NCBI GenBank assembly: GCA_038373885.1
Contig: JAWZYV010013160.1
Span: forward strand, 124,001-188,000
Direction of reading: 5' to 3'
Source of the DNA: Cheiracanthium punctorium
Taxonomy: Eukaryota; Arthropoda; Arachnida; Araneae; Cheiracanthiidae
Length of the DNA stretch: 64,000 nucleotides
Made by a program: the position numbers and the translations under genes. The notes beneath the pieces were generated by a model that saw only the letters and a list, made by a program, of their open reading frames with translations, ran no database searches and was not told the origin of the DNA. Each line of letters begins with the position of its first letter. Position 1 is the first letter of the stretch. Positions 11,403-22,935 of the stretch are shown in pieces.

Positions 11403-11568
11403 GTGACCTCCTTGTGCGATCCGTATGGCACTGCGTAGCCCACTCTGTATCTGGCCCATATGGACCACGCCAGTCACTCCGACAACCTCCAGCATACCAT
11501 CGTAGTGCGTCGGTTTGGAAAACTGATCTTCTTTCTCCGGTCCCCAGGGGTTAGCACCAGAACCCCAA
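11403..11568 (-). CDS. DGKQ: Diacylglycerol kinase, accessory-domain end (exon D)
   Basis: This 166-nt exon encodes 55 codons after completing a Ser codon (AG from exon C plus T). The peptide starts WGSGANPWG, continues KPTHYDGMLEVVGVTGVVH and ends with AIRIAQGGH. These are the conserved C-terminal accessory-domain motifs; LEVVGV and IRIAQG recur in human theta and nematode DGK-1. The acceptor is TTTGAAACAG (AG at 11570-11569). The donor is CAC|GTAAGT (GT at 11402-11401) and leaves phase 0. The following exon should carry the last beta strands and the C-terminus and was not found between 1 and 11402. The opposite strand has an unrelated short open frame here, which is a shadow. Confidence 0.95.
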
Positions 11569-11677
11569 CTGTTTCAAAGAGAGCGAATATCATTTCAGGC
11601 TATTTTTATAATTAAAATTTGTTATTCACCTTCACCGTTCTGCCTGTCTTTGCCTCACTTCTTCAAATCTTGTTATA

Positions 11678-12506
11678 CAGTGCGCACCGGTTATAACGGA
11701 CCGGGGATATAACGTACTATCGGTTATAACGTACCTAGAAGCTAGGTCCCGCTTGAAGTCCTATATTTATAATGTTATTTAACTTCGGTTAAAACGTACT
11801 TAACAAAAGTACGTATTTCGGCTATAACGTACTTTATACCGAAGCCAAAATAAAATTTTGCTTTTCTTAAGAATTTTATTTCCTTTTTCTCGGAAATTTC
11901 AATGCCTTCAAAAGCATTCGTTGTCAGTTTTCAGATTCTCTAGCGAGATGAATTGTGTATGAATGAATGGAGCGATCTTGTATCTTTTTCGCCTGCTAGG
12001 TAGGGCTAAGAACAAGACCATGTACTTTTATTTGTCATTCATCAATGCAAATGCCTCCCGTAAAGCCCTATCTATAATGATTCTGATTATAGTGAAGAAG
12101 AAACAGAGGAGCCTATACCAAGCATACCGGACGCATTAAATGCTGCAAAAACATCATCACGATTTTTTGAATGTCGCATTGATGATGCAGAGAGTCTACA
12201 AAAGTCTATTATGGATATCCAAAACGGTATTTTTTAAATAGCATCTGCCCATTTAAAACAAAAGAAAATTACAAATTATTTATCTCAATAAAAATTGTAA
12301 GGAATTTTCTATGTTTAATTTAAATTTTAAAAAAATCAGACCTGTTTAAAACACATATTACAATGAAATTATGAGCCCACTTTCTTTTTTTTTTTTTTGT
12401 GTGTACTATTAAATCTTACCGGCGGTACTTCTTATAACGTACTTCGGCTATAACATACTACTTTTTTAGGTAACGTAGGAGAGTACATTATAACCGGTGT
12501 CTACTG
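11678..12506 (+). mobile_element. pogo/Tigger-like transposon, internally deleted
   Basis: The left end CAGTGCGCACCGGTTATAAC and the inverse of the right end, CAGTAGACACCGGTTATAAT, match. Both are flanked by TA (11676-11677 and 12507-12508). Subterminal ATAACGTAC motifs recur on both sides. A short frame around 12080-12235 (EEETEEPIPSIPDALNA, then a FF-containing helix) resembles the acidic C-terminus of Tigger transposases; the catalytic part is gone. The element sits in the intron between kinase exons C and D. Confidence 0.82.
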
Positions 12507-12508
12507 TA

Positions 12509-15363
12509 CATTATTTTTACACACAACCAATTGAAATACAGCCTTGGAAAATTAGCAAAATGGTGAATATCCGGTGACAAAATACAAAAATTAGATTCTA
12601 TACCTATTTTGAACACAATAAAATGGTATTAACATCTTAGCCCGATATATATTGCATCTCATCTTATTATAAAAGATGTCTGGCTGTTTGTTTGTCGGCT
12701 GCGTTACAGGCAAACGGCTGCACGTAGAATTACCAAATTTGGTACACAGGAAGTTCTGAAGTTACGTTCTTCGAAGCCATTTTCCGCTTTTTTCTCACAT
12801 AATGTGTAATAACGGTGGTAATTACGCTTGCAGCAAAACGGCATTTGCAGCATCGGATATAGGAGAAAATTTTCTTTTAAAACAGTTTTTCCTGAATATG
12901 AAACATAATTTGCAGCTTTTAAAATTTCTTAACTAGATATCACTTTTGACGAAAATTTTTGTAAAATAATTTTAAAACTGACGCATCTTGAATTCTACCG
13001 GTCATCACTTTTTGATATTTTGACAAATGATAAAACATTTATTTTGCTCTCTTTAAAAATGAATAGGAAAAAAAGTATATAAATTAGGTGATTTCTTCGA
13101 ATTTTGCTGTAACGTAATGTTTCGAATTTAATCGCATCAGCGTGAACAGTTTAACGGCATTATAATAAGTCGAGATTTTATGTTAGGTTGCAACAGAAAA
13201 GATTAGAAAAGCTCTGTTTTTTCAACCTATCGATAGAGTTTTTAAAAGGGGGAACCGGATTTTCAAATCACAAGTGAGAACTACTTCCGTGACGTCAAGT
13301 GCTTTACCAATACTTAGAACTTAGTGTTTAACTTAGAAAAAATTTTATGTAAAAATTACTCCATGAACTTAAAGCAATTTATTCCCGCTCTTTTTCTAAC
13401 ACAAGGCAACGACATTTTGATTAAAACTTACGAAAGAAATAAACTAAAGGAAGAAATTCACGATTATTATTATAAGTGGTATAATAATTGTGATTTCCTT
13501 CCGTTGTTTAGACTTAAAAGTTGAAATGTTTATGGTAGTTGAAAATAATCTTCATTTTAAAAATTACGAAATTAGTTTTAAAAAGCGTATTAAAAATTTT
13601 CTATTTACTTTTTTATTTTTGTCATTTAATTATGCCGTAGCCATACATCTTTCCTAACATATGCATGTTGCGAGCATAGTAGTTTCATTTTAGCGTTGGA
13701 TTACTTTTCATCATAGCTGTCCTGTTTCAATACTATATACCGTTTGAAAACTACTGTGGGAAATAACCAGATTAGCTGCCTCAACTACTCAGGGTATCTT
13801 TTACGGCAGTTGAACCGTGACTTCATAAATAAAAAAAAATGCGTGAAATTTGTAAACTCTGCAAAACTATCGTCCCATTCGCAATTAGAGCGATTCTAAA
13901 TAGTTCCTCGAGAGAGATGGAGAGATTCCTTAATGGTAACCAGGAAAATATCTAAATGATGTCAAACATCTTAGCTGTTTCTTTAAATTGAGCATTAAGA
14001 GTGAGAAGCGAAGATAGGTAGTATTAATATAAGTAATAGGTAGTATTAGTAGTTTTGTAAGGATAATATGAATAAATCGCAATATACCACGTTAATAAAT
14101 ATTTCATGAAATTAAAAGTGTTCTATTCATTCTTTTTCAAGGGTTGTCTTAGAACTAACTAAAAAATAAGTAATTCTAATTAGGCAATTCTAATATATCC
14201 TGCAGTAGTTTCAACTGAAGAGATTACTTGAACTTTATTTTTTAAATATGAAATTCCGTTTTGTCACATGTACTTATGATCATAGTTTAGTAAAATATTC
14301 GCTTCTTCCCTTATGAAGAGTGAGTGCGCAGCTATTTAGAAATAAAACGGTTCTCCACATCATGTAGTGTCTGAGGTAGTAATGCTACAACTTAAACCTA
14401 AAAAGCAGTATGATGTAGAAATAAGAAATTTTGAAAGTGGGGAGTTTTCTCTGCAAACCGTCAAGCTTTTCATTTATTGATTGCGAATGACCCTGACATA
14501 GTTTTTTGTGTCATGATATTGCAGTGATCTCAGGTTAGTACTTATAACGAAAACTTTACGTCAAGAGTCAAATAATTTTGCTTTTTTTACATTTCATATT
14601 TTTGAAATTAATTAGAATTACACATATGAGAAAAATTTTCATTTCCTACTATGCGAAGAACGGGCACGTAGCTAGTGCACGATAAAATAAGCTCACCGTG
14701 CATGTATTAATGGCTGAGAGGCCTAAGTCGTGTAATTTAGTTATCGGTTCTCTTCCAGAAAGTGGTTTCGGACACCAGACACTTCAGTTTCATCTTTTAT
14801 TTCTAAGAAATCGTTAAAAAGTGGTTCCTTAAAGAAAAAATACATGTAGTTCACAGATGAATTGTAACGGACAGAAATAAATGTAAAATTCAGCTACAAA
14901 CTAATAATACGCATATATTAAATAGATTTAAAGGGATATCGATCTGCTTTTTGCCTAGAATAGAAAGTAGAAATTGATATTCTTACGTCCCACAAGAAAG
15001 AATTCGCTGTTTTCTTTTTGGCGCCAATTTTTGTTTCGCTGCAAATAGAAAGTTAGCCGTTCGACTTAGTTTTATCCTCGCAACAATGAGATTATGGATC
15101 GTCCTTGAGTTTGAAGTATGATTTTTAATTAAGAATCCAGTACTCCTAGTCTTTGTACAGGACACTATTGAGAAGGATGATGTTCATCACGGGGAGGAAG
15201 TCTGAAGTCGTTTTCCAAATTAAATTTTGCTAAGTTCTTACCCGTTTTGTAGGAGACAAAATTTAGTAAACGAGAACTGCTTCTTTGTCACGCTGAGGTG
15301 ACTATTGGTAGGTAGGCTCGTTGAGTAGTTAGTTGTATTGCTTGAAACTTCCAACTAACTTAC
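12509..15363. other. Intron sequence, no further gene seen
   Basis: This is the remainder of the C-D intron of the kinase. Around 12660-12790 there is sequence reminiscent of short arthropod repeats (GTTTGTTTGTCGGCTGCG). Otherwise it is AT-rich without recognisable exons or terminal repeats. Confidence 0.5.
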
Positions 15364-15519
15364 CTAAGGATATTGAGAATGATTATGCCCTCCACGGGGG
15401 GCAAGTCTATAACCTTGTTGTCGACTTCTAGTCGTACTTCTTTATGAAAATCTCGCCACGTCCTCCGGCTTACCATCTTCCGGAGACCCATCTTCACATA
15501 CACCCCTTTGTTATGGAAT
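15364..15519 (-). CDS. DGKQ: Diacylglycerol kinase, accessory-domain middle (exon C)
   Basis: This 156-nt exon has no ATG-initiated frame and is easy to miss. It encodes 51 codons plus split codons, opening FHNKGVYVKMGLRKM and closing with PPVEGIIILNIL. Human DGK theta has the same order (LHNKGVYV..., then IEG and a hydrophobic LNI-like segment) directly after KFxSR, so nothing is missing between B and C. The acceptor is TTCAACAG (AG at 15521-15520) and the donor is TTAG|GTAAGT (GT at 15363-15362). Phase is 2 at both ends. The preceding intron (15520-39131, about 23.6 kb) holds both Gypsy elements, repeat R copy A with its Helitron, the mariner-like element and several small elements. Confidence 0.95.
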
Positions 15520-16897
15520 CTGTTGAATAGAAATAGTAAAATTAGGCATATTTGATGTGCACTATTGTTTTAAATTGCTTAGTTTTCGATCTTGTGTTAA
15601 AGTACTACAGGCATTATAAAAGGTAACGCTTTTGAACTACGACAGTCATCAAACATGAAAATGTACTCACGCTTGTGGCTAGGACAGGTGCTGTAGAGCT
15701 TTTAAAAGGCTATAAGCATCTTTTTTAGTAGTAGTAAGAATTTTTTTGAAGTTCATTGTTTTTATAGTGATCACCTCCCCCACCCATCCAACATCTAACT
15801 AAATTGAAGAGATAAGAGCTAAACTGATTTCTCAAGAATGTGTTTCTGATTCCGTTCAGCGTTGCATTAGCTTAGTATATTCTCTACAACGGGTAACGAT
15901 GTCATCATCTACTACTTTCGAAATTCGGGCAGAAGTCAAGATTGCAGAAGCTGAGCTGAGCCTCATAAGCACCGGCCCTTTATGAACCATACAAGAGACG
16001 GTTTTCCATTAGCAACCACCGAACTGTCAGCTTCATTTTGTGTAACCAGTTTTTAATGTAACTTTATAGTTCGATTTCTACTGGCAAGTTACGTGTCAAA
16101 ATAACTTTTTTTTTCTAATAAGCATGTCTTCCTCTTGACCTGTACTTTATATGTGAAACAGTTGTAGGTTATATAAATTACACTTGAATACATTTTTCAG
16201 AAAATTACATCATAGGATACATTTTCCTCAGGCTTGTTATGGAACAGAACCATCATCATCCTGAAGAACACCGTGGCTTTCTCTACACCTTTCCAGTTTC
16301 CTCACTGGAAGCGCATTTCAACAACCAAATTGGTGGAGGGCCGGTCGATGACATCAGACAGCGAACGCGAGAACAACCAACGCAGAAGGCAAAGGAGTTA
16401 AACGTACAGTCATGGCTCGATTTCCACTCATAACCTGGTTATAAAAATTTCCTTTCTCTGCACTAGTAAAAACTTTCATTGTGTTGTTCACTTTGCGCGA
16501 CGAGGAGTTATAAGCGGATTCTTAAAACCAAACACACGTCCATAAATAAATGTTTCAAATACAAAAACAGATGAAGGAGTTGAAGACTTTTTCTACTAGA
16601 GTTTGTCTACGATGTACATCACTGACTGGAGTATACTCGAATTTACGAGTAACATATTTTGCTGTGTGTTCCTACTGTAATTCTAATTTGCATATAAAAT
16701 ACGACTTCTGTATTTTGAATTCTTCCCGCAAGGAGACTGCCCTGCTTCCGTATTCAACTACGAGTTGGAGATTGTTTTACATTCTGTCTATGATTGATGC
16801 TGAACAAACAGTGCTTTCAGCAAATTGTGCCAAAAGACTAGCTGTATTTTGTCGAAAAAGAGGGCAGCGAGAACCACATTTTTCCGTAGATATGATA
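15520..16897. other. Start of the B-C intron as read on the plus strand; no gene identified
   Basis: A GC-richer island at about 16230-16440 has an open frame containing HFNNQIGGGPVDDIRQR. I cannot assign it to a family, and it may be part of a repeat. The open frame 16550-16930 is equally unassigned. No splice-supported exon is seen. Confidence 0.4.
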
Positions 16898-18433
16898 CCG
16901 GGTGTCCCAAAAATGACTGATGGATTTTGAAAGTCAATAAAAAAAAAAAGACAGAATGAGATGGATATGTACCGTTTGCGGCCTTATGCTTAGAAATCGG
17001 GGAATTTTATCCCAGCAAATTTCAAATTTAATTAACATTTCTACCAAAAGATAGCGCTGCAGGCGATCTGTAACAGGTATAGTTAGAACGAAGTATTTCA
17101 GCTCGTCATGCCGTAGTTCGTCGTCAAGCTGATAGCGTGTGCTGTTGAGATTGCAAGTCCGCTCTACCTATATGGTTTTTTCCGTCGAACGGCGGGTATT
17201 TATTGTGTTAGAGTTCCACCGCCGGGAACACAGTTTTGTTCAAAAGAGGCGCAGTTTCCAAAGAATATTTCATGTGAGAAACGGCCCGTCACACAATGCG
17301 ATAAGGACTCTATTCCAGAAATTCGAACGAACGGGGAGCGTGAATGATGACCGTATTGGAAATGTCGGCCTGCCACGCCTTTTAGTTACAGAGTCGAATG
17401 CTGAATCCGTACAGCAGGTTATCCAACAGCGGCCCCGGACTTCCGTACGCCTTGTTGCATCTTGTACTGGACTCCGAAGAATGAGCACTCACCGTCTCAT
17501 GCGCCACAGCCTTCACATGTTCCTGTACAAAAACCAGACTCACCAACCCCTCTATAATTTCGCGAACGCCATGCTGCACCTTGTGATTGACGGTGAACTC
17601 GATGTTGGCAACATGTGGTTCTCAGACGAAACGTATTTTTACCTCGATGGCTATGTCAACAAGCAGAACTAGCGAATTTGGGGAAGCGAAAATCCTCATA
17701 TTGCTGAACCTTCATCCCTGCATTCACCAAAAATAATGGTACGGGCTACGGTTTCCTCCAAAGGAATAATAGGGCCATTTTTTCGAGAGCAACCGATAAA
17801 TGCTGTACGTTATCTTGGGATTCTGGAAGAATTTGTGAGAATTCATACTGCTTTGGAGGACTGTTCGAATGCCTCCTGGTTCATGCAAGATGGTGCGCGT
17901 CCACATCGAACGTCTGCAGTATTTGATTTCTTGAATGAACATTTCAGTGAGCGAGCAATTGCCTTGGATTACGACATGCATACAGGAAGTAGCATGGCCT
18001 ACTTATTCGCCAGACTTGACGCGCAGCGATTTTTTTCTTTGGGGTACCTAAAAGATTTGGTATACCGCAAACTCCACAAATAATTGCGGAGCTGAAGCAG
18101 CACATCTGTATTGCATGTGAGACAATTTTTTGAACGGATGTCTGGAAATTTTTGCTTCAGACTGCGCCACGTTGTTGCTGCAAATGGCAGTTATATTGAA
18201 AACGTCATTGTTTACTTTTTTGCAACAGTCCTTGCAAAATTTTCATACCGGTTTTTATTTTTTCATCGTTTTCAGCGCCACCTGTGGATGGAAATGTTAA
18301 CTAAATTAGAAATTTGGTGCGATGAAATTCCCTGATTTCCTAAGCATAAGGCTGCAAACGATACTTATCTATCGCATTCCGTCTTTTTTTTTATTGATTT
18401 TCAAAATCCATCAGTCATTTTTGGGACACCCAG
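16898..18433 (+). mobile_element. Mariner-like DNA transposon, full length but broken
   Basis: The ends, CCGGGTGTCCCAAAAATGAC on the left and CTGGGTGTCCCAAAAATGAC as the inverse of the right, head inverted repeats of about 115 bp. TA flanks both sides (16896-16897 and 18434-18435). At 1536 bp it carries one transposase gene with a stop and at least one frameshift. It lies in the kinase B-C intron. Confidence 0.93.
17172..18290 (+). pseudogene. Mariner-like transposase, inactivated
   Basis: The likely original start is the ATG at 17172 (MVFSVERRVFIVLEFHRRE), 33 bases inside the longer open frame. The N-terminal helix-turn-helix and the GLPRLL-type linker are followed by the catalytic blocks. 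WFSDETYFYLDGYVN carries the first Asp, with a TAG just after it at about 17670. RIWGSENPH follows, then MQDGARPHRTSA with the second Asp. The third block, YSPDLT-SDFFLWG, is out of frame because of a shift near 17990, with a TAA close behind. Order and spacing fit the DD34D-like mariner group with a DUF4817 N-terminus. The gene cannot make active transposase. Confidence 0.88.
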
Positions 18434-18657
18434 TATAAGAATCGTCAATTTTAGCATAACAGGAGAATATTTGATGTATCCAAATTAGTATCCGTACTTG
18501 TAGCATGCGCATGCTCAAAATGGCAATAACTAAAATGGTTTTTTCGATTGATTTAAGAAAATCTATTTTAAAAAAAGTACTCGCATCTACTTTCTCGCGA
18601 ACTTATTTAATTTTCTAAAATAATGTAATTAATGTTCTATTTTACATGGACGGCAGC

Positions 18658-18809
18658 CAGTGGCGTAGCCTAAAGGGGCCACAACCCCCCCGCCCAGGAG
18701 GAATTTTTTGTCATACAAAATGTATATTCTTCACACACACGTATACATATATATATGTGAGTTGCAGTAGTCGTAACCCCTCTATGAAAATTTTCTGGAT
18801 ACGCCACTG
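18658..18809. mobile_element. hAT-type MITE, CAGTGGCGTAGCC family (copy 1)
   Basis: The 152-bp element has termini CAGTGGCGTAGCC and GGATACGCCACTG. The flanking 8-mers ACGGCAGC and ATGGCAAC agree at 6 of 8 positions, a decayed duplication. The interior TATATATATGTGAGTTGCAG is shared with the copies at 53973-54143 and 59896-59971. Confidence 0.85.
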
Positions 18810-19620
18810 ATGGCAACTATACTAGTGCAAGGAATGGGATGCGTTTTTGGCATCAAAAGTAGACGATTTGGAACATCGAATGCTTTATTTAGGTATTCCT
18901 AAATCTATGTCAATATTTCTCTAGTTTTCGGTGTTTCAACACTGAAAATGTGGAGGCTGCCATTCCCCTCTTCAGTAATGAAAGGGGGTGTGTAGTAGGG
19001 TAGGCCGAAAAATCTCATTTTTTTATTTCGAAGTTGTTCGGTACCGGCAAAATCATATAGACTTCCAGGCACAGCTTTCACTGAAAGCAAGTATATGGAT
19101 ATGTGCGCTACTTCGATCTCAGATCTATTGTCCCCTATACTGTGTAATGTTGCCAAGCGGAACTTGATTTACTGAGACAATCGTAGCTGGTACCCGGTAC
19201 CCAATGTACACAGCTCCGATCGCTGGCCAAACAGTGGCTGTCTTATCGCTCATGCCACTGTTTTGCACAAGACATATGTCTTATGCACTATTTGAACTTT
19301 CGATTATTGTGGCAACAATACTAGAAAACTTAGCTTTATATTTAGATCTGATATAGGAACATTTTACATTATTCAGTGAGATTTGTACCTAGTATTGTTG
19401 CAGCCCTTTTTGCCGCAGGATTGCATTTCACGGTAACGGACCTTCCAGCTATGAGTGTTGGCGCACAAGTCACTGCCGAATGCTAGGCGTACAGTATCGT
19501 CTCGGGTTCCATACTAGGGTGGGCCGAAAAATCTCATTTTTTTAATTCGAGGTTGTAATAGCGCGGAAAAGTTGCGAATTACATAGACAAAGAAAAAAAA
19601 TGATCAAAATCGGTTCACAT
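18810..19620. other. Noncoding stretch with a dispersed block
   Basis: GGCCGAAAAATCTCATTTTTTTA occurs at about 19004 and again at about 19526 in direct orientation. No gene recognised. Confidence 0.45.
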
Positions 19621-20120
19621 CTTCCGTTCGCGCATAGGCCCTAAATTTTGGCAAAATATGAAAAAAACTTGATTTTTTCAATTAAAAAAAATTATTAGAG
19701 GTTTTTGGAATGTAATAGTTTGTAATTTCTTCAAATAGAGCCTAAAAACATTGTGTTTTAATTTTTTTTAGATCTGTTGAAATCTTCCGTTCGCACAAAA
19801 TATGAAAAAAACTTGATTTTTGCGATTATTTTCTTAATTTTTGAATTAGATGTTTTCGTAATGTAATATTTTGTAACGTTTTCAAACAGAGCCTAAAAAT
19901 ATTGTTTTAATTTTGTTTAGATCAGTAGATATCTTCCGGGCGCGCATAGGGCCTAAAATTTGCCAAAATATTACAAATTTCACATTTTTGCGGATTATTT
20001 TTCTATCTTTAATATGTGTTTTTTAACGTAATAGTTACAGTGTTTTTGCTTTTCAACATAAGAACATAATGTTTTATTATGGTGTAAATAAATTAACAAC
20101 TTCCGGTCGCGCAATGACCC
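19621..20120 (+). repeat. Diverged tandem repeat, about 150-167 bp unit
   Basis: The motif CTTCCG-TTCGCGCATAGG starts units at 19621, 19784, 19933 and 20100. Each is followed by AAAATATGAAAAAAACTTGA-like and TGTAATA-TTTGTAA-like blocks and GAGCCTAAAAA. Units differ by many substitutions and indels, so the array is old. Confidence 0.75.
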
Positions 20121-20310
20121 CAATGCTATAGAAAAACAGTACCTGAAAGAAGATAGACATGACATGGTGCGTGATGACAGTAACAACGAGCATGGTACTT
20201 TTCGACTTTCTCTATATTTAAAAACCTCAAATATTAGAGTATAGTTTTTAACAATAAACTTGCTTTTATAAAAAAAGAAGGTACTTTGAAGACTGATTTG
20301 AAGAATTAGA

Positions 20311-20990
20311 TTGTACATAAGTGAAGAAAGCCCTTCACCTGAACTTCAAGAACTAATTTTATTTATATTGAAATCATACATGCCAATGTGGTTTACTATC
20401 AAAACAAGTAAACACTTTACAGACGGCCCGAAACTTGTTTTCCAAGCAATACAATGTACCAGGTATTTGCCAAAACCTTTGCTTGATGTTGTCGACCCTG
20501 TGATCGAACTGAATGGTTTTTTTGCGGACCCAGAACACTTACTGTTAGCCATGACTCAAGAGGACAAGAAACACATAAGAGAGCTCGGACTTTGAAGAAT
20601 TTTGAAGCTAGGGCAGATAGATGCCAGAAGGAAAATAGTAAGAACATTCACGCCACAAAAAATAAACTTCAATGCACAAGAATACTCAGAAATGATCGAG
20701 TGGATGGATTGTGAATTATCTTCGTCCCCATTGTTGGCAGAAATAACTGACAAGGAGATCAAATGATCAAATCGCACATCGAGAGTGACTCAAACCCTGA
20801 CTGGAACATCAAGCAATTCCCAGTTCACACGCAGGCTGTAGAGCGCTGTGTAATACTCGTCACGGAAGCCTCAGGAAAAGTTTGTGGAGCTGAATCCCAA
20901 GACGAGTTTATAAGAACCACCCTGCTGTCCAGACCATCCATGCCTAACTTCACCAGCAAATCAGTCTTCAAAGTACCTTCTTTTTTTATA
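20311..20990 (+). pseudogene. Remnant of an uncharacterised gene family found near mobile DNA
   Basis: Successive frames read PELQELILFILKSYMPMWFT, FFADPEHLLLAMTQEDKKHI, then INFNAQEYSEMIEWM, and after a further shift PVHTQAVERCVILVTEAS and DEFIRTTLLSR. A stop near 20593 and a frame change near 20760 break the reading. The HTQAVERCVxLVTEAS and DxFIRxxLxSR motifs recall an uncharacterised protein family multiplied in arthropod and other invertebrate genomes. I know no function for it. Part of the sequence is repeated inverted at 21027-21455. Confidence 0.6.
20360..20627 (+). repeat. Left arm of inverted duplication
   Basis: This segment of the gene remnant reappears inverted at 21027-21455. 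A further block at about 20249-20305 (CAATAAACTTGCTTTTAT) is inverted at about 20948-21020. The arms are highly alike by eye. The arrangement suggests template switching or fold-back replication rather than simple transposition. Confidence 0.85.
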
Positions 20991-21026
20991 AAAGCAAGTT
21001 TATTGTTAAGCAAGTTTATTGTTATT

Positions 21027-21455
21027 GGCATCTATCTGCCTTGGCTTCAAAATTCTTCGAAGTCCGAGCTCTCTTATATGTTTCTTGTCATCTTGAGTCA
21101 TGGCTAACAGCAAGTGTTCTGGGCATGGGCGGCGGCAGAATATTTCCCGGGGGGGGGCAAAGACTACTTCAACATATGGTTACCATGTTGGAAAGAGCAA
21201 AAAAGCAAGGGAAAACACTGCATTCAAAAATCCAGGGGGGCGATTGCCCCCCTTGCCCTATGCTGCCGGTGCCCATGGTTATGGGTCGGCAAAAAAACCA
21301 TTCAGTTCGATCACAGGGTCGACAACATCAAGCAAAGGTTTTGGCAAATACCTGGTACATTGTATTGCTTGGAAAAGAAGTTTCGGGCCGTCTGTAAAGT
21401 GTTTACTTGTTTTGATAGTAAACCACATTGGCATGTATGATTTCAATATAAAAAA
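21027..21455 (-). repeat. Right arm of inverted duplication, interrupted by a MITE
   Basis: This is the inverse complement of 20360-20627 with an extra 154-bp element (21124-21277) and its 8-bp duplication inside. The left arm supplies the exact empty site, GTGTTCTGGGTCCGC. Confidence 0.85.
21124..21277. mobile_element. hAT-type MITE, CATGGGC family (copy 1)
   Basis: Termini are CATGGGCGGCGGCAG and, inverted, CATGGGCACCGGCAG. The flanks are GTTCTGGG (21116-21123) and GTTATGGG (21278-21285), an 8-bp duplication with one mismatch. The left arm of the inverted duplication lacks the element. The interior holds a GGGGGGCGATTGCCCCCC palindrome. A second copy is at 40132-40766. Confidence 0.88.
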
Positions 21456-21889
21456 TCTGATGTGTCCAACACATGACTTCCTTGCACGTCCATTAGATCA
21501 AAAATATTTTCGACGCACTTCCTCTACATTTATTTGTTTGAAAGAGATAAAATATCAATAATAGTAAGGTTTAGCGAATTCTAGCCAAATATTTCGATAT
21601 CGCCAAGCTGAGTTCAATTGAAAGATTTCCTTCTGACACTTTATTTTTGGCGATATTTCACCAAAGCGACAAACTTGAGATAGTCAGCGAGATTTTGGGA
21701 TTAGCCCAAAGTAGTCCATTGACCACAGAACTTTTCAATGAGTTGAATGGCATCTATACACCTCAATGTATTCAAAGTCATTTGGGCTCACCATGTAAAT
21801 AAATTCTCAGTCCGATTGCTGTCAAAAAAGATTATTGAAAACAGTTAGGTATTACAATAGTTCTAAATACAAAGTTAAAAAAATCTACG

Positions 21890-22935
21890 GGTTTAAAGTT
21901 TTTGGAGTTATACAAAAAATAGGAAATAATTTTTGGCGGCCAAATTTGGCGATATTTTTCGGCGAAACGCGTCCCCAAATGTCCGACGCGAGACATTTTT
22001 GGGGTGAGAAATTTTTAAGCATAAAAACCAAACAAATGACAAGATTAATCGCCAAATTTTTGGCGGGAATAATTTTTCGCCAAAACCTCTCGCCCTAAGA
22101 AACGATGACAAATGGCGATACTTTGGGGCCATGGACCCCAAATGGAACTGGACTAAATCCCGCCAAATTTGGCGTCGATATTTTTTCGCAGCCAAAAACC
22201 TCCCGCACAAGGTCGAGGACGGGACGGGGGAGTTTTTTTGGGCAGGAAAACCAAACAATAAACGCCCCTAAAATTTTGTATTATAAATGAAAAAATTTTC
22301 CAAAAAGCCCTTTTGGGGGTTTACGGGAAATTTTTTTTTTCGGTGGCCCCCTTGGTAAAAAAAACTTTTCCGGGAAAGTTTGGGAAACCCAAAAAAAACG
22401 GGGTTTGGCCAAACTAGATTTTTTAAAACTTCTGTTTATATAAAAATTTTTCAAAATAGTTTTTGAAAAATTTGAGATTTTTAAAAATTTTTGGGTTAAA
22501 AACAAAAAACACCAAAATTTCCGCCAAGCTTGGCGATTTTTTGGCACATTTTTTCGAGGGAGGCACGGGGCCCCCGTGGCCCGGGACCATTAACCTAACT
22601 TATTTTTGGTTTAAGGAATACACCCGGGGTGCGGGGATCTAAAATGGGGAGGGGGTCTATTCCCGCCCCCCGTTTTTGGGTTTAAGGGGGAAACCCTTTT
22701 GGGGGTTTTTTGGGCCCTCAAAATGGAAAAGTTTTTTTGTATCCCCGCTAAAAAAATGTTTTTGGGATTCCCGGGAAAGGGACGAAAGGAGCTTTTTTGG
22801 GGGCAGATACTTTTTCCCACCCAAAAAGTTTTTTTTTCATTAGCAATTTCGTTTTTTTTGAAATACGTTTTACAAAACCCAAAAGTTTTTGATTTAAAAA
22901 AAATTTAGCAAAAAATGACCCCCCAGAATTTTGCC
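21890..22935. other. Homopolymer-inflated region, probably poor sequence quality
   Basis: Runs of 3-10 identical bases follow one another almost without break (around 22290-22420 and 22640-22880, for example). This is unlike the flanks and ends abruptly where an orderly gag frame begins at about 22935. Motifs such as CGCCAAATTTGGCG recur. I suspect base-calling or gap-fill artefact over the missing 5' part of the neighbouring Gypsy element rather than biology. Confidence 0.55.

Noticed and set aside
10942..11580. Plus-strand frames with SDES-like sequence, at first read as a transposase remnant
   Set aside because: The minus strand of 11403-11568 is a clear kinase exon with splice sites; the plus-strand resemblance is chance.
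14983..15165. Lys-rich minus-strand frame near kinase exon C
   Set aside because: No acceptor or donor in the right phase, and exons C and D already join without a gap in the protein.
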